12,803 nt of DNA. It comes from a bacterium. Its GTDB lineage: Bacteria; Desulfobacterota; Binatia; UBA12015. Location of the stretch: the NCBI GenBank assembly GCA_029976905.1, contig JAPOLW010000051.1, forward strand, positions 1 to 12,803, read 5' to 3'. Of this stretch, positions 6,122 through 12,803 are shown piece by piece (the stretch's first letter is position 1; each line of letters begins with the position of its first letter). The position numbers were made by a program, and so were the translations under genes. Below the pieces are notes generated by a model. The model worked only from the letters and a program-made list of their open reading frames with translations, was not told where the DNA came from and did no database searches.

Positions 6122-6895
6122 CTAGAACTCGTCCTTCAAGCGACGGGTGGCTCCAAAGACTTCGACCTCGTCGTCCTCGAGGTCCGGAAAACGCTCGAAG
6201 ATGGCCGCGCGGAGTTCCTGGTTCTTGCTGCGCAGGAACGGATTTGTGTTCCGTTCGGACCCGATCGTGCTCGGGAGCGTTGGCTGGCCCTCCCGTCGGC
6301 GGGCACGTGCCCACGCCAGCTTGTCGGCGATGGCCTTGTTGCGCGGCTCGAGAAGATAGGCGAACTCGAGATTCTTCACCGTATATTCGTGGCCCGCGTA
6401 GACCTTGGTGGCTTCGGGCAAGGTGTTGAGCTTGGCGAGCGAGTTCATCATCTGCTCGGGGTCGCCCTCGAAGAGCCGCCCACATCCCGCCGCGAAGAGG
6501 GTATCTCCCGTGAACACCGCCCGCTGCTCCTCGAAATAGTAGGCGATGTGACCACTGGTATGCGCGGGAACGTAGATGACCCGGGCTTCGAGTTGGCCGA
6601 CGTGCACGGTATCTCCCTCGCGCACCCCGTCGGTCAGCGCCGGGATCCGGCCATCATCATCGGCATTCCCGTAAACCCGAACGGGAATTCTGCCCGCGAT
6701 TTCCTCGTTTCCGCCGACGTGGTCGTAGTGATGGTGCGTCGACAGGACCGCAGTGATCGTGACCCCCTCGGCCTGCGCCGCGGCCAGCATCGGCTCTACC
6801 TCCGAGCAATCGACGACCGCAGCCGTTCGCTCGGCCTCGTCGATCACCAGGTAACTGTAATTGTCGCTCAGAACGGGCACGGGTACGACGCGCAT
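6122..6895 (-). CDS. gloB: Hydroxyacylglutathione hydrolase (glyoxalase II)
   Basis: Hydrolyses S-lactoylglutathione to lactate and glutathione, the second step of methylglyoxal detoxification in the cytoplasm. The 257 residues are full length. The metallo-beta-lactamase fold shows H-H-H-Y-D-H (54-59), H112 in H-T-S-G-H, D131 in T-G-D-T-L-F and H169 in A-G-H-E-Y, a complete two-metal site. The glutathione side is also present: C-G-R (138-140, Arg where many members have Lys), Tyr171, and the C-terminal HAGH domain with N-P-F-L-R (218-222). A strong GAGGAGG lies 5 bases before the ATG. It sits 38 bases after the FIST gene and 10 before the CoA-transferase-family gene. No glyoxalase I gene is in the window. 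A generic MBL-fold thioesterase is less likely because the HAGH C-terminal domain is intact. Confidence 0.93.
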   Translation of the reverse strand: MRVVPVPVLSDNYSYLVIDEAERTAAVVDCSEVEPMLAAAQAEGVTITAVLSTHHHYDHVGGNEEIAGRIPVRVYGNADDDGRIPALTDGVREGDTVHVGQLEARVIYVPAHTSGHIAYYFEEQRAVFTGDTLFAAGCGRLFEGDPEQMMNSLAKLNTLPEATKVYAGHEYTVKNLEFAYLLEPRNKAIADKLAWARARRREGQPTLPSTIGSERNTNPFLRSKNQELRAAIFERFPDLEDDEVEVFGATRRLKDEF

Positions 6896-6900
6896 GGTGA

Positions 6901-6907
6901 CCTCCTC
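6901..6907 (-). promoter_or_regulatory. Strong ribosome binding site for gloB
   Basis: On the minus strand this reads GAGGAGG, 5 bases before the ATG at 6895. It is the best Shine-Dalgarno in this gene cluster and fixes the gloB start. Confidence 0.75.
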
Positions 6908-6933
6908 GAAAAAACCCAGGGATTCAGGGTCGG

Positions 6934-8109
6934 CTACCGGATTGCGCGGGCCGGCGCCAGCCCGGCCAGAAGCCCGCTTGCGTGGTGGAAACGATTACGG
7001 CCCGCGCGCGGAGCAAACGTGACATAGCTCGAGAACCCCGCAAGCGGCGTATCCCCGACCGCACGACGTAGGTAGGCAACGTCGACGCCAGGGAGCCCGT
7101 AGCCGGCGCCGCTCGCCAGATCGCTGCGAAAGTAGAGCACGGCCGCCACTCCACCCAGCGCGCCCAGTCCTTCCGACGCTGCCTCCAACCGGCGTCGGGC
7201 TCCGACCGGATCGGCCGCCGCTAGCGCCAGACGGGTCCCCGGCAGGACCTCGTCGCCGACGAGAAGCGCGCTGCGATCGGGATTGACGCCGACGATGGGC
7301 CGCAGGAGGGGGTCGGCCGTGTCGCCCTCCGGCACCAGGGCGATGTGGACCCGAGCCAGCGACTCGGCCGGGTCGGACTGCCACGACGCCGGCAGCGATG
7401 TGATGATCTCCTCCAATGCCGGCCGCCCATCGAGGGTGAGAATCCGATTTGCCTCCGCATCGGTGACGGTCCACCACGTGCCGATGGGGGTGGGGACCGG
7501 ACTCCGGATCGCTTCGACCGATAGACCGCCGAGGACGAGGCCTGCCACAGCATTCGCCGCGCTTTCCCCTCGAGCGGCGACCTTCGTAACCCCGGTCATA
7601 CCGCTCTCGGTGGCGCCAGCACCAAGCACCGGCACCGCACCGGCCGTCTCCTCGATCGCGCCGAGCAACTCGTCCGGAGCGAGATTGTAGCTATCGGCCA
7701 GCAGAACGATGGTCTTCTGTGACGAGCCCATCTGGGCGGTCCGGCGACCGATTTCGTGACCGAACGACTGCGATCGCCCACGCAGCCCGCGCAGGAAGAA
7801 GCGCTCCACCTCCAGGTCGCCGGTCAGGGCAAGCGCCGAGATCCCCGCATCCACGTCGCCGCCCCCGGGCGTGCCTTGGTCCGGTACGACCGATGCCGCG
7901 CTGCATCCGATCACCGCATCGATCCCGGCGCGGCTTTCGATCTCTTGCGAGACCTGATCGAGCATCGACTCGTAGCGCGCGCTCGCGAAGAAGAAGGCAA
8001 TGCGGCTGAGGCCCTCCGCGCTGATCCCGGCCGCAAGGCGTTCGCCGATCTCCCGGGCGGCGACGGCCGGGTCGGCCGCCCGCGAAAAGGCGCTGTACGC
8101 CTGCAACAT
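6934..8109 (-). CDS. FIST N- and C-domain protein
   Basis: A 391-residue FIST-domain protein. FIST is described as a ligand-sensing domain found in signalling proteins and as stand-alone proteins. Here FIST_N covers about residues 20-225, with the G-C-S-A-A-S motif (68-73) that corresponds to the family's G-C-S-T-x-G-E. FIST_C covers about 230-385 and ends in G-F-S-S-Y-V-T-F-A-P-R-A-G-R-N (358-372), where many members read F-F-S-Y-G-E-I-A-P. No kinase, cyclase, methyl-accepting, DNA-binding or membrane segment is attached, so this is the stand-alone form and is presumably cytosolic. The ATG at 8109 was chosen because it yields the normal family length. No good ribosome binding site precedes it, and upstream in-frame sequence is not family-like. 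It is divergent from the dus gene and first in a cluster with gloB and a CoA-transferase-family gene. Confidence 0.85.
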   Translation of the reverse strand: MLQAYSAFSRAADPAVAAREIGERLAAGISAEGLSRIAFFFASARYESMLDQVSQEIESRAGIDAVIGCSAASVVPDQGTPGGGDVDAGISALALTGDLEVERFFLRGLRGRSQSFGHEIGRRTAQMGSSQKTIVLLADSYNLAPDELLGAIEETAGAVPVLGAGATESGMTGVTKVAARGESAANAVAGLVLGGLSVEAIRSPVPTPIGTWWTVTDAEANRILTLDGRPALEEIITSLPASWQSDPAESLARVHIALVPEGDTADPLLRPIVGVNPDRSALLVGDEVLPGTRLALAAADPVGARRRLEAASEGLGALGGVAAVLYFRSDLASGAGYGLPGVDVAYLRRAVGDTPLAGFSSYVTFAPRAGRNRFHHASGLLAGLAPARAIR

Positions 8110-8190
8110 CGGCCCAGTGTGCCGTCTGGGAGCCCTCTCGATCAATGACTGGGGCCTTGCGATCCGCAGGAAGGTCCGGGAACCTTTCCC
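8110..8190. promoter_or_regulatory. Divergent intergenic region, FIST gene / dus
   Basis: An 81-base spacer that must hold the 5' signals of both the FIST cluster (minus) and dus (plus). Minus-strand TTGATC is a possible weak -35, but its best partner 17 bases on is poor. An imperfect inverted repeat GGAAGGT...ACCTTTCC (8169-8189) abuts the dus ATG and contains the only Shine-Dalgarno-like bases, AGGAAGG (8168-8174). Confidence 0.4.
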
Positions 8191-9267
8191 ATGGTCGACG
8201 TCCCACTCCCGCGCGAGCGCTGGCTCGGTCTCGCCGGGCGCGGCATCCACGTCGACTTTCCATTCTTTCTCGCTCCCATGGTGGGCCTTTCCCACGTCGC
8301 CTTGAGGAGTACCGCTCGCAGCTACCTCCCGGCTGGCGCCCGGACGCTGCTCTTCACCGAGATGCTCTCGTCGCGCCGGCTTCCCACCGAGCGCATCGGA
8401 GACCGCCCCGAGACGGCGACCGACGCCTCGGAGACCGATCTGGTACCGCAGCTTCTCGGCAATGAAGAACGCTTCATCGCGGCCTCACTCACCAAGCTCG
8501 CCGCGATCCACCCGCGCGCGGTCGACATCAACATGGGCTGCCCCGTCACCCAGGCCCTGCGTCACAACTGGGGCGTCGCCCTGATGGGCGATCCTTCCTA
8601 CGCCGAAGAGGTCGTGCGGACGACCGTGCGCCTTTCGCCCTGGCCCGTGTCGGTCAAGCTACGCACGGGCCTCGACGACGATCCCGAATATCTGCTCGAC
8701 TTCTGCCGCATGGTCGAGTCCGCGGGCGCCGCCTGGATCACACTCCACCCCCGGGTCGCGCGTCAGGGGAGGCGTGGTACCGCGAATTGGGACTACATCG
8801 GACGAGCGCGCGAGGCCGTGCGCATCCCGGTGATCGGCAACGGCGACGTCCAGACCGCGGAGGATGCTCTCGACCTCCTGCGGCGTACCGGATGCGATGG
8901 GGTGATGATCGGTCGAGCGGCCGTCGCGCGACCGTGGATCTTCTGGCAGATCGGTCGGGCCCTCGGGCTCCCCGACCCGCCCGAACACGCGGGTCTACCA
9001 ACACCCGCCGATGCCTGGGCCGAGGGTGGAGAATTCCATAGGGCCTTCGAGCGCTTCGTATCCATCGCGGAGCCTCGATTCCTCGAGAGAGACGCTCGCA
9101 AGCGCATCAACTTCTTCGTCCACTGGGGAGCCCGTTGGCTCGACTTCGGACATGAATTGTGGCGCCGTATCTCGTCGGCGCCCGACGTCTCCGAGGCCCG
9201 GGCGCGCGCGACCGCCTTCTTCGAAAAGCCCCAGAGAATGGCGGCGAGAACCGTCCTGCGAAGTTAG
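8191..9267 (+). CDS. tRNA-dihydrouridine synthase (Dus family)
   Basis: Flavin enzyme reducing uridine to dihydrouridine in tRNA; 358 residues, typical for the family. The TIM barrel starts with L-A-P-M-V-G-L-S (27-34). The catalytic Cys117 lies in D-I-N-M-G-C-P-V (112-119). FMN-binding elements follow: V-K-L-R-T-G (K156), an H-P-R-V-x-x-Q-G segment from H186 (family norm H-G-R-T-x-x-Q), I-P-V-I-G-N-G-D, and G-V-M-I-G-R-A with P-W-I-F. After the catalytic motif it reads T-Q-A-L-R-H-N-W-G-V-A-L-M, where DusB-type enzymes usually have a Lys/Arg-rich V-x-R-x-x-A-G stretch, so the subgroup (DusA/B/C) is left open. The C-terminal part is helical, as expected for the tRNA-binding domain. The ATG lacks a well-spaced ribosome binding site: AGGAAGG is 16 bases upstream. 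Its stop is 6 bases from the gyrA stop on the opposite strand. Confidence 0.92.
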   Translation: MVDVPLPRERWLGLAGRGIHVDFPFFLAPMVGLSHVALRSTARSYLPAGARTLLFTEMLSSRRLPTERIGDRPETATDASETDLVPQLLGNEERFIAASLTKLAAIHPRAVDINMGCPVTQALRHNWGVALMGDPSYAEEVVRTTVRLSPWPVSVKLRTGLDDDPEYLLDFCRMVESAGAAWITLHPRVARQGRRGTANWDYIGRAREAVRIPVIGNGDVQTAEDALDLLRRTGCDGVMIGRAAVARPWIFWQIGRALGLPDPPEHAGLPTPADAWAEGGEFHRAFERFVSIAEPRFLERDARKRINFFVHWGARWLDFGHELWRRISSAPDVSEARARATAFFEKPQRMAARTVLRS

Positions 9268-9273
9268 GCTCTT

Positions 9274-11775
9274 CTACCCGTCGCGACGCTCATCCGCTTC
9301 AGGTCCGGCGTCCTCGGCTTCTGAAGCGTCCACCTCTTCCGCACCGTTCTCGTCGGAGACATCTCCCTCGACGACCCGTGCCAGACTGACCGCTCGTTCT
9401 CCCTCGTCGAGATCGAGCATCTTCACGCCCTGCGTGTTGCGGCCGATGACGCGCATCTCGTCGACGCGCATCCGGATGAGCCGACCGCGGTCGGTGACGA
9501 GCATCACCTCGTCTCCGTCACCAACCTGTGCCACACCAACGACGCCGCCGGTGCGTTCTCCCACCTTCATCGTGATGATGCCCTTGCCGCCGCGCGTCTG
9601 GAGGCGGTACTCCTCGAGATCGCTGCGCTTGCCCTGGCCCCGTTCGGAGACGGTGAGGATGGTCGCGTCGGGAGCGAGAACGACCAGGCTCACGACCGCG
9701 TCGTCCCCGTCGAGGGAAATGCCGCGAACCCCCCCGGCGGCTCTCCCCATCGCGCGTGCATCGCTCTCGCGGAAACGGATGGCCTGGCCGTTGCGCGTCG
9801 ACAGCAAGACCTCACGGCCCTCTTCGACCAGCCCGGCGCCGATGAGTTCGTCGCCCTCTTCGAGATTGATCGCGATCAACCCCGACGCGCGGCGATTCGA
9901 GTACGCCATCAGGTCGGTCTTCTTCACCGTACCGCGCCGGGTAACGAGAATGACACGGGATCCTTCGGTGAATTCGGGGACCGTGAGGAAGGCCGACAGC
10001 TGCTCTTCCTTCCCGAGTTGCAGGAGGTTTACGATCGCCTTTCCGCGCGCCGTCCGCGCCGCCACGGGAATTTCGTAGACCTTGCGCCAATGGACCCGAC
10101 CGGCCGTCGTAAAGAAGAGGATGATGTCATGGGTCGAGGCGACGACGAGATTCTCGATGAAATCCTCGTCGCGAGCCGTTGCGCCCTTCTTTCCCCGTCC
10201 ACCTCGGCGCTGCGGTCGGTACTCGGTGGCGGCGATCCGCTTGATGTAGCCCGCGTGGGAAACGGTCACGACCATGTCTTCGCGGGGGATGAGATCTTCG
10301 TTGGTGATCTCGTCGCCGGCCTCGATGATCTGCGTGCGTCGCTCGTCTCCGTACGTCTCGCGGATCTCCCCGAGCTCCTCCCCGATGATCTTGTCGACCT
10401 CCGACGGTGTCTCCAGAATGAACCGCAGGCGGGCGATGAGTTCTTCGGTCTCCCGGTATTCCTCGAGGATCTTCTCGCGCTCGAGATTCGTGAGGCGTTG
10501 GAGCCGCATGTCGAGAATGGCCTGCGCCTGGATCTCCGAGAGGCCGAAGTTCGACATGAGTCCCGTGCGGGCCTCCCCGGGGTTCGGAGCGGCCCGGATC
10601 AAGGCAATCACCGCGTCGAGGTTCTCCAGCGCGATCTTCAGTCCGGCGAGGACATGGAGTCGCTCCTCGGCCTTGCGCAGATCGAAGATGGTCCGGCGCG
10701 TGATGACTTCGCGACGGTGGTCGAGGAAGACCCGCAGCGCTTCGCGGAGATTGAGCAGTTTCGGCTGCCCGTCGACGATCGCCAGGAGATTCACACCGAA
10801 GGAGTCCTGCATCGGTGTGAGTTTGAAGAGCTGATTGAGGACGACCTGGCTCACGGCATCGCGCTTCAACTCGATCACGATGCGCATGCCATTGCGGTCT
10901 GATTCATCCCGAAGATCGGAGATCCCCTCGATCTTCTTCTCGTTGACCAATTCGGCAATGCGCTCGATGAGACGCGCCTTGTTCACCTGATAGGGAATCG
11001 CGTCGACGATGATGGTGTCGCGACCCGTCTTGGGATGCGTCTCGATCTCGGCGCTGGCCCGCACCTGAAGGACACCGCGCCCGCCCGTGTAGGCCTCCCG
11101 GATCGCTGCCGTCCCGCGGATGAAGCCACCGGTCGGAAAGTCGGGACCGGGGATGTACTGCATCAGATCCAGGGATGTGAGCCCGGGGTTCTCGAGCAGG
11201 GCGAGGCAACCGTCGAGAAGCTCGTTCAGATTGTGGGGCGGGATGTTGGTTGCCATGCCCACGGCGATTCCCGCCGCACCGTTGAGCAGGAGGTTGGGAA
11301 TCTTCGCCGGCAGGACGAAGGGCTCGTGCTCGGACTCGTCGTAGTTCGCAACGAAGTCCACCGTCTCCTTGTCGATGTCGGCCAGAAGCTCGCTGGCAAT
11401 CCGGGAGAGGCGGATCTCGGTGTACCGCATCGCTGCAGCGGCGTCTCCGTCCACGGAGCCGAAGTTGCCCTGCCCGTCGACGAGCGGGTAGCGCATCGAG
11501 AAGTCCTGGGCGAGGCGGACGATGGCGTCATAGACCGCCGAATCGCCGTGCGGGTGATACTTGCCGATGACGTCGCCGACGATGCGTGCCGATTTCTTGT
11601 AGGCCCGGTTCCAATCGACCCCAAGCTCGTTCATCGCGTGGAGTACACGTCGGTGCACGGGCTTGAGACCATCGCGGGCGTTGGGCAACGCCCGCCCGAT
11701 GATGACGCTCATTGCGTAGTCCATGTAGGACTGCCGCATCTCGTCTTCGATGTTGACCGGAATACGTTCTGCCAT
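9274..11775 (-). CDS. gyrA: DNA gyrase subunit A
   Basis: The breakage-reunion subunit of gyrase, which acts as an A2B2 tetramer with GyrB to introduce negative supercoils. The 833 residues are full length. The N-terminal winged-helix domain contains Y-H-P-H-G-D-S-A-V-Y-D (73-83) and the catalytic Tyr118 in A-A-M-R-Y-T-E, equivalent to E. coli Tyr122. Ser79 and Asp83 match E. coli Ser83 and Asp87, the residues of the quinolone-sensitive form. The coiled-coil and tower region fills the centre. The C-terminal beta-pinwheel starts after about residue 500 with an intact GyrA box Q-R-R-G-G-R-G (522-528), which distinguishes it from ParC. The last 30 or so residues form a strongly acidic tail (repeated Glu/Asp/Ala), as in many GyrA proteins. 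The ATG follows a G-rich GGGCGGGTAAAAG rather than a canonical Shine-Dalgarno. It lies 47 bases after gyrB on the same strand, so the two form an operon. Confidence 0.97.
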   Translation of the reverse strand: MAERIPVNIEDEMRQSYMDYAMSVIIGRALPNARDGLKPVHRRVLHAMNELGVDWNRAYKKSARIVGDVIGKYHPHGDSAVYDAIVRLAQDFSMRYPLVDGQGNFGSVDGDAAAAMRYTEIRLSRIASELLADIDKETVDFVANYDESEHEPFVLPAKIPNLLLNGAAGIAVGMATNIPPHNLNELLDGCLALLENPGLTSLDLMQYIPGPDFPTGGFIRGTAAIREAYTGGRGVLQVRASAEIETHPKTGRDTIIVDAIPYQVNKARLIERIAELVNEKKIEGISDLRDESDRNGMRIVIELKRDAVSQVVLNQLFKLTPMQDSFGVNLLAIVDGQPKLLNLREALRVFLDHRREVITRRTIFDLRKAEERLHVLAGLKIALENLDAVIALIRAAPNPGEARTGLMSNFGLSEIQAQAILDMRLQRLTNLEREKILEEYRETEELIARLRFILETPSEVDKIIGEELGEIRETYGDERRTQIIEAGDEITNEDLIPREDMVVTVSHAGYIKRIAATEYRPQRRGGRGKKGATARDEDFIENLVVASTHDIILFFTTAGRVHWRKVYEIPVAARTARGKAIVNLLQLGKEEQLSAFLTVPEFTEGSRVILVTRRGTVKKTDLMAYSNRRASGLIAINLEEGDELIGAGLVEEGREVLLSTRNGQAIRFRESDARAMGRAAGGVRGISLDGDDAVVSLVVLAPDATILTVSERGQGKRSDLEEYRLQTRGGKGIITMKVGERTGGVVGVAQVGDGDEVMLVTDRGRLIRMRVDEMRVIGRNTQGVKMLDLDEGERAVSLARVVEGDVSDENGAEEVDASEAEDAGPEADERRDG

Positions 11776-11822
11776 CTTTTACCCGCCCGCCCGGAGTCCG
11801 TTCGTCCGCAGAGTCGGCCCGA

Positions 11823-12803
11823 TCAGATGTCCAGGTTTCGCGCGCTCAGGGCGTGCTTTTCGATGAAGTTGCGCCGCGGCTCGACCGCATCCCCCATCAG
11901 GGTGGAGAAGATCTGCTCGGCTTCGGGCGCATCGTCGACCCGTACCTCGAGAAGGGTGCGGGTCTCGGGGTTCATGGTGGTCTCCCAGAGCTGCTCGGGA
12001 TTCATCTCTCCGAGGCCCTTGTAGCGTTGAATCTCGAGACCCTTGCGCGCGTTGGACATGAGGTGACGAACCGCTGCGGCCAGGTTCGGCATCGAGATGC
12101 GCTCCTTGGCCGTGACCACCGTAAAGGGAGGCCTACCAGCACCCGCGAGTTCGCCGGTCAGCCGACGGACTTCCTCGAACTCGGGTGACGCACAGAATTC
12201 CAGCGAGAGAATGGTCTGGGTCTTCGCCGGTCCCGCGGCCGTCGTCACCTGGATGACCGGAAGCTCACCGGGGGCCGGTTGCGTGATCTCGACACCGACC
12301 AGCTCGACCTCCGAGCGCTGCTCGAGCCGTTCCCGAAGACTGCTGGCGATGGTTTCCAACAACGACGTATCCCGGAAGGATTCCGGACCCAGACGCGCTT
12401 CCTCAGCTGCCGCAGCGACCACCGAGCGATTGCGACCGCCTCGTTCCACGACGACCAGGATGCGCTCGAGCTTCCCGAAACGTTCCAGAACATTCCCGAG
12501 CGCTTCGCCCGCCAGGGGCACCTCGCCTCCGGTTCCCTCGACCTGGATCTCGTCGCTCCCCAGCTGGATGAGATATCTCTCGAGCGCGGCCTCGTCCTTG
12601 AGATACTCCTCCTTCTTGCCCTTCTTCACCTTGTACAGAGGCGGCTGCGCGATCATCACGTGCCCACCCTCGATGAGTTCGGGGTACTGCCGGTAGAAGA
12701 AGGTCAGCAATAGCGTGCGGATGTGGCTTCCATCGACGTCCGCGTCGGTCATGATCACGAGCTTGTGGTACCGCAGCTTCGAGAAGTCGCGGTCCTCCTT
12801 GCC
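11823..12803 (-). CDS. gyrB: DNA gyrase subunit B, C-terminal part (5' end outside window)
   Basis: The ATPase/TOPRIM subunit of gyrase. The visible 326 residues begin in the TOPRIM domain with K-L-R-Y-H-K-L-V-I-M and the metal-binding T-D-A-D-V-D-G-S-H (Asp20, 22 and 24 of the fragment). They continue through Q-P-P-L-Y-K-V-K-K-G-K to Q-R-Y-K-G-L-G-E-M-N-P-E-Q-L-W near the C-terminus. The stretch between these conserved blocks is long. Counting from T-D-A-D-V-D, the length to the stop matches E. coli GyrB, so the Gram-negative-type TOPRIM insert (about 165 residues in E. coli) is present. The insert is variable, Ala/Glu/Val-rich, and not conserved by eye. The ATPase (GHKL) domain and start codon lie beyond base 12803. 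The stop is followed after 47 bases by gyrA. Confidence 0.97.
   Translation of the reverse strand, partial: GKEDRDFSKLRYHKLVIMTDADVDGSHIRTLLLTFFYRQYPELIEGGHVMIAQPPLYKVKKGKKEEYLKDEAALERYLIQLGSDEIQVEGTGGEVPLAGEALGNVLERFGKLERILVVVERGGRNRSVVAAAAEEARLGPESFRDTSLLETIASSLRERLEQRSEVELVGVEITQPAPGELPVIQVTTAAGPAKTQTILSLEFCASPEFEEVRRLTGELAGAGRPPFTVVTAKERISMPNLAAAVRHLMSNARKGLEIQRYKGLGEMNPEQLWETTMNPETRTLLEVRVDDAPEAEQIFSTLMGDAVEPRRNFIEKHALSARNLDI

Noticed and set aside
6909..6930. Minus-strand ACCC-N9-GGGT followed by six T residues between the FIST gene and gloB, like a short intrinsic terminator.
   Set aside because: The stem is only four base pairs and lies directly before the gloB ribosome binding site, so it is too weak to call a terminator.
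10018..10902. Long open frame on the plus strand (294 codons) opposite gyrA.
   Set aside because: It is wholly antisense to a full-length gyrA with every expected motif. Long antisense frames are common in GC-rich genes.
9274..11775. ParC (topoisomerase IV subunit A) as an alternative to GyrA.
   Set aside because: An intact GyrA box Q-R-R-G-G-R-G at residues 522-528 and the adjacent upstream gyrB support gyrase.

Overview
The window is dense, GC-rich bacterial chromosome with ten intact or near-intact genes and one partial one. It has no RNA genes, CRISPR array or mobile element that I can see. The gene content suggests a Gram-negative, probably a GC-rich deltaproteobacterium-like lineage (Myxococcota/Desulfobacterota-type). 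The reasons are the long-form GyrB carrying the TOPRIM insert typical of Gram-negatives, a sigma-54-type promoter, and the mix of DUF255, FIST and single-module Clp-type genes. The lineage is an inference and was not tested by any search.

Layout, left to right. (1) Bases 2-684, plus strand: ATP synthase epsilon subunit (atpC), presumably the end of an atp operon, then an 81-residue membrane protein. (2) 699-1763, minus strand: a compact single-module Clp-family AAA+ ATPase whose stop faces the membrane gene at 14 bases. (3) 1764-2201: a 438-base gene-free divergent region with an AT-rich inverted repeat, a 10-base direct repeat, a perfect GC hairpin and a well-placed sigma-54-like -24/-12 element. 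(4) 2202-2597, plus: two tiny unknown genes, 12 bases apart, probably driven by that element. (5) 2715-4814, plus: a thioredoxin-fold DUF255/SPATA20-type protein. (6) 8109-4867, minus: a three-gene cluster of FIST-domain protein, glyoxalase II (GloB) and an acetyl-CoA hydrolase/transferase-family protein, with gaps of 38 and 10 bases. (7) 8191-9267, plus: tRNA-dihydrouridine synthase, divergent from the FIST gene and ending 6 bases from the gyrA stop. (8) 12803-9274, minus: gyrB (5' end outside the window) followed by gyrA, 47 bases apart.

Most of this is housekeeping: energy (atpC), DNA topology (gyrBA), tRNA modification (dus) and methylglyoxal/thioester chemistry (gloB). No previously undescribed multi-gene system is obvious. 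The most rewarding places are the sigma-54-like promoter before the two small unknown genes, with the stripped-down Clp ATPase transcribed away from them, and the FIST-gloB-CoA-transferase cluster, in which the CoA-transferase appears to lack the family's usual catalytic glutamate.
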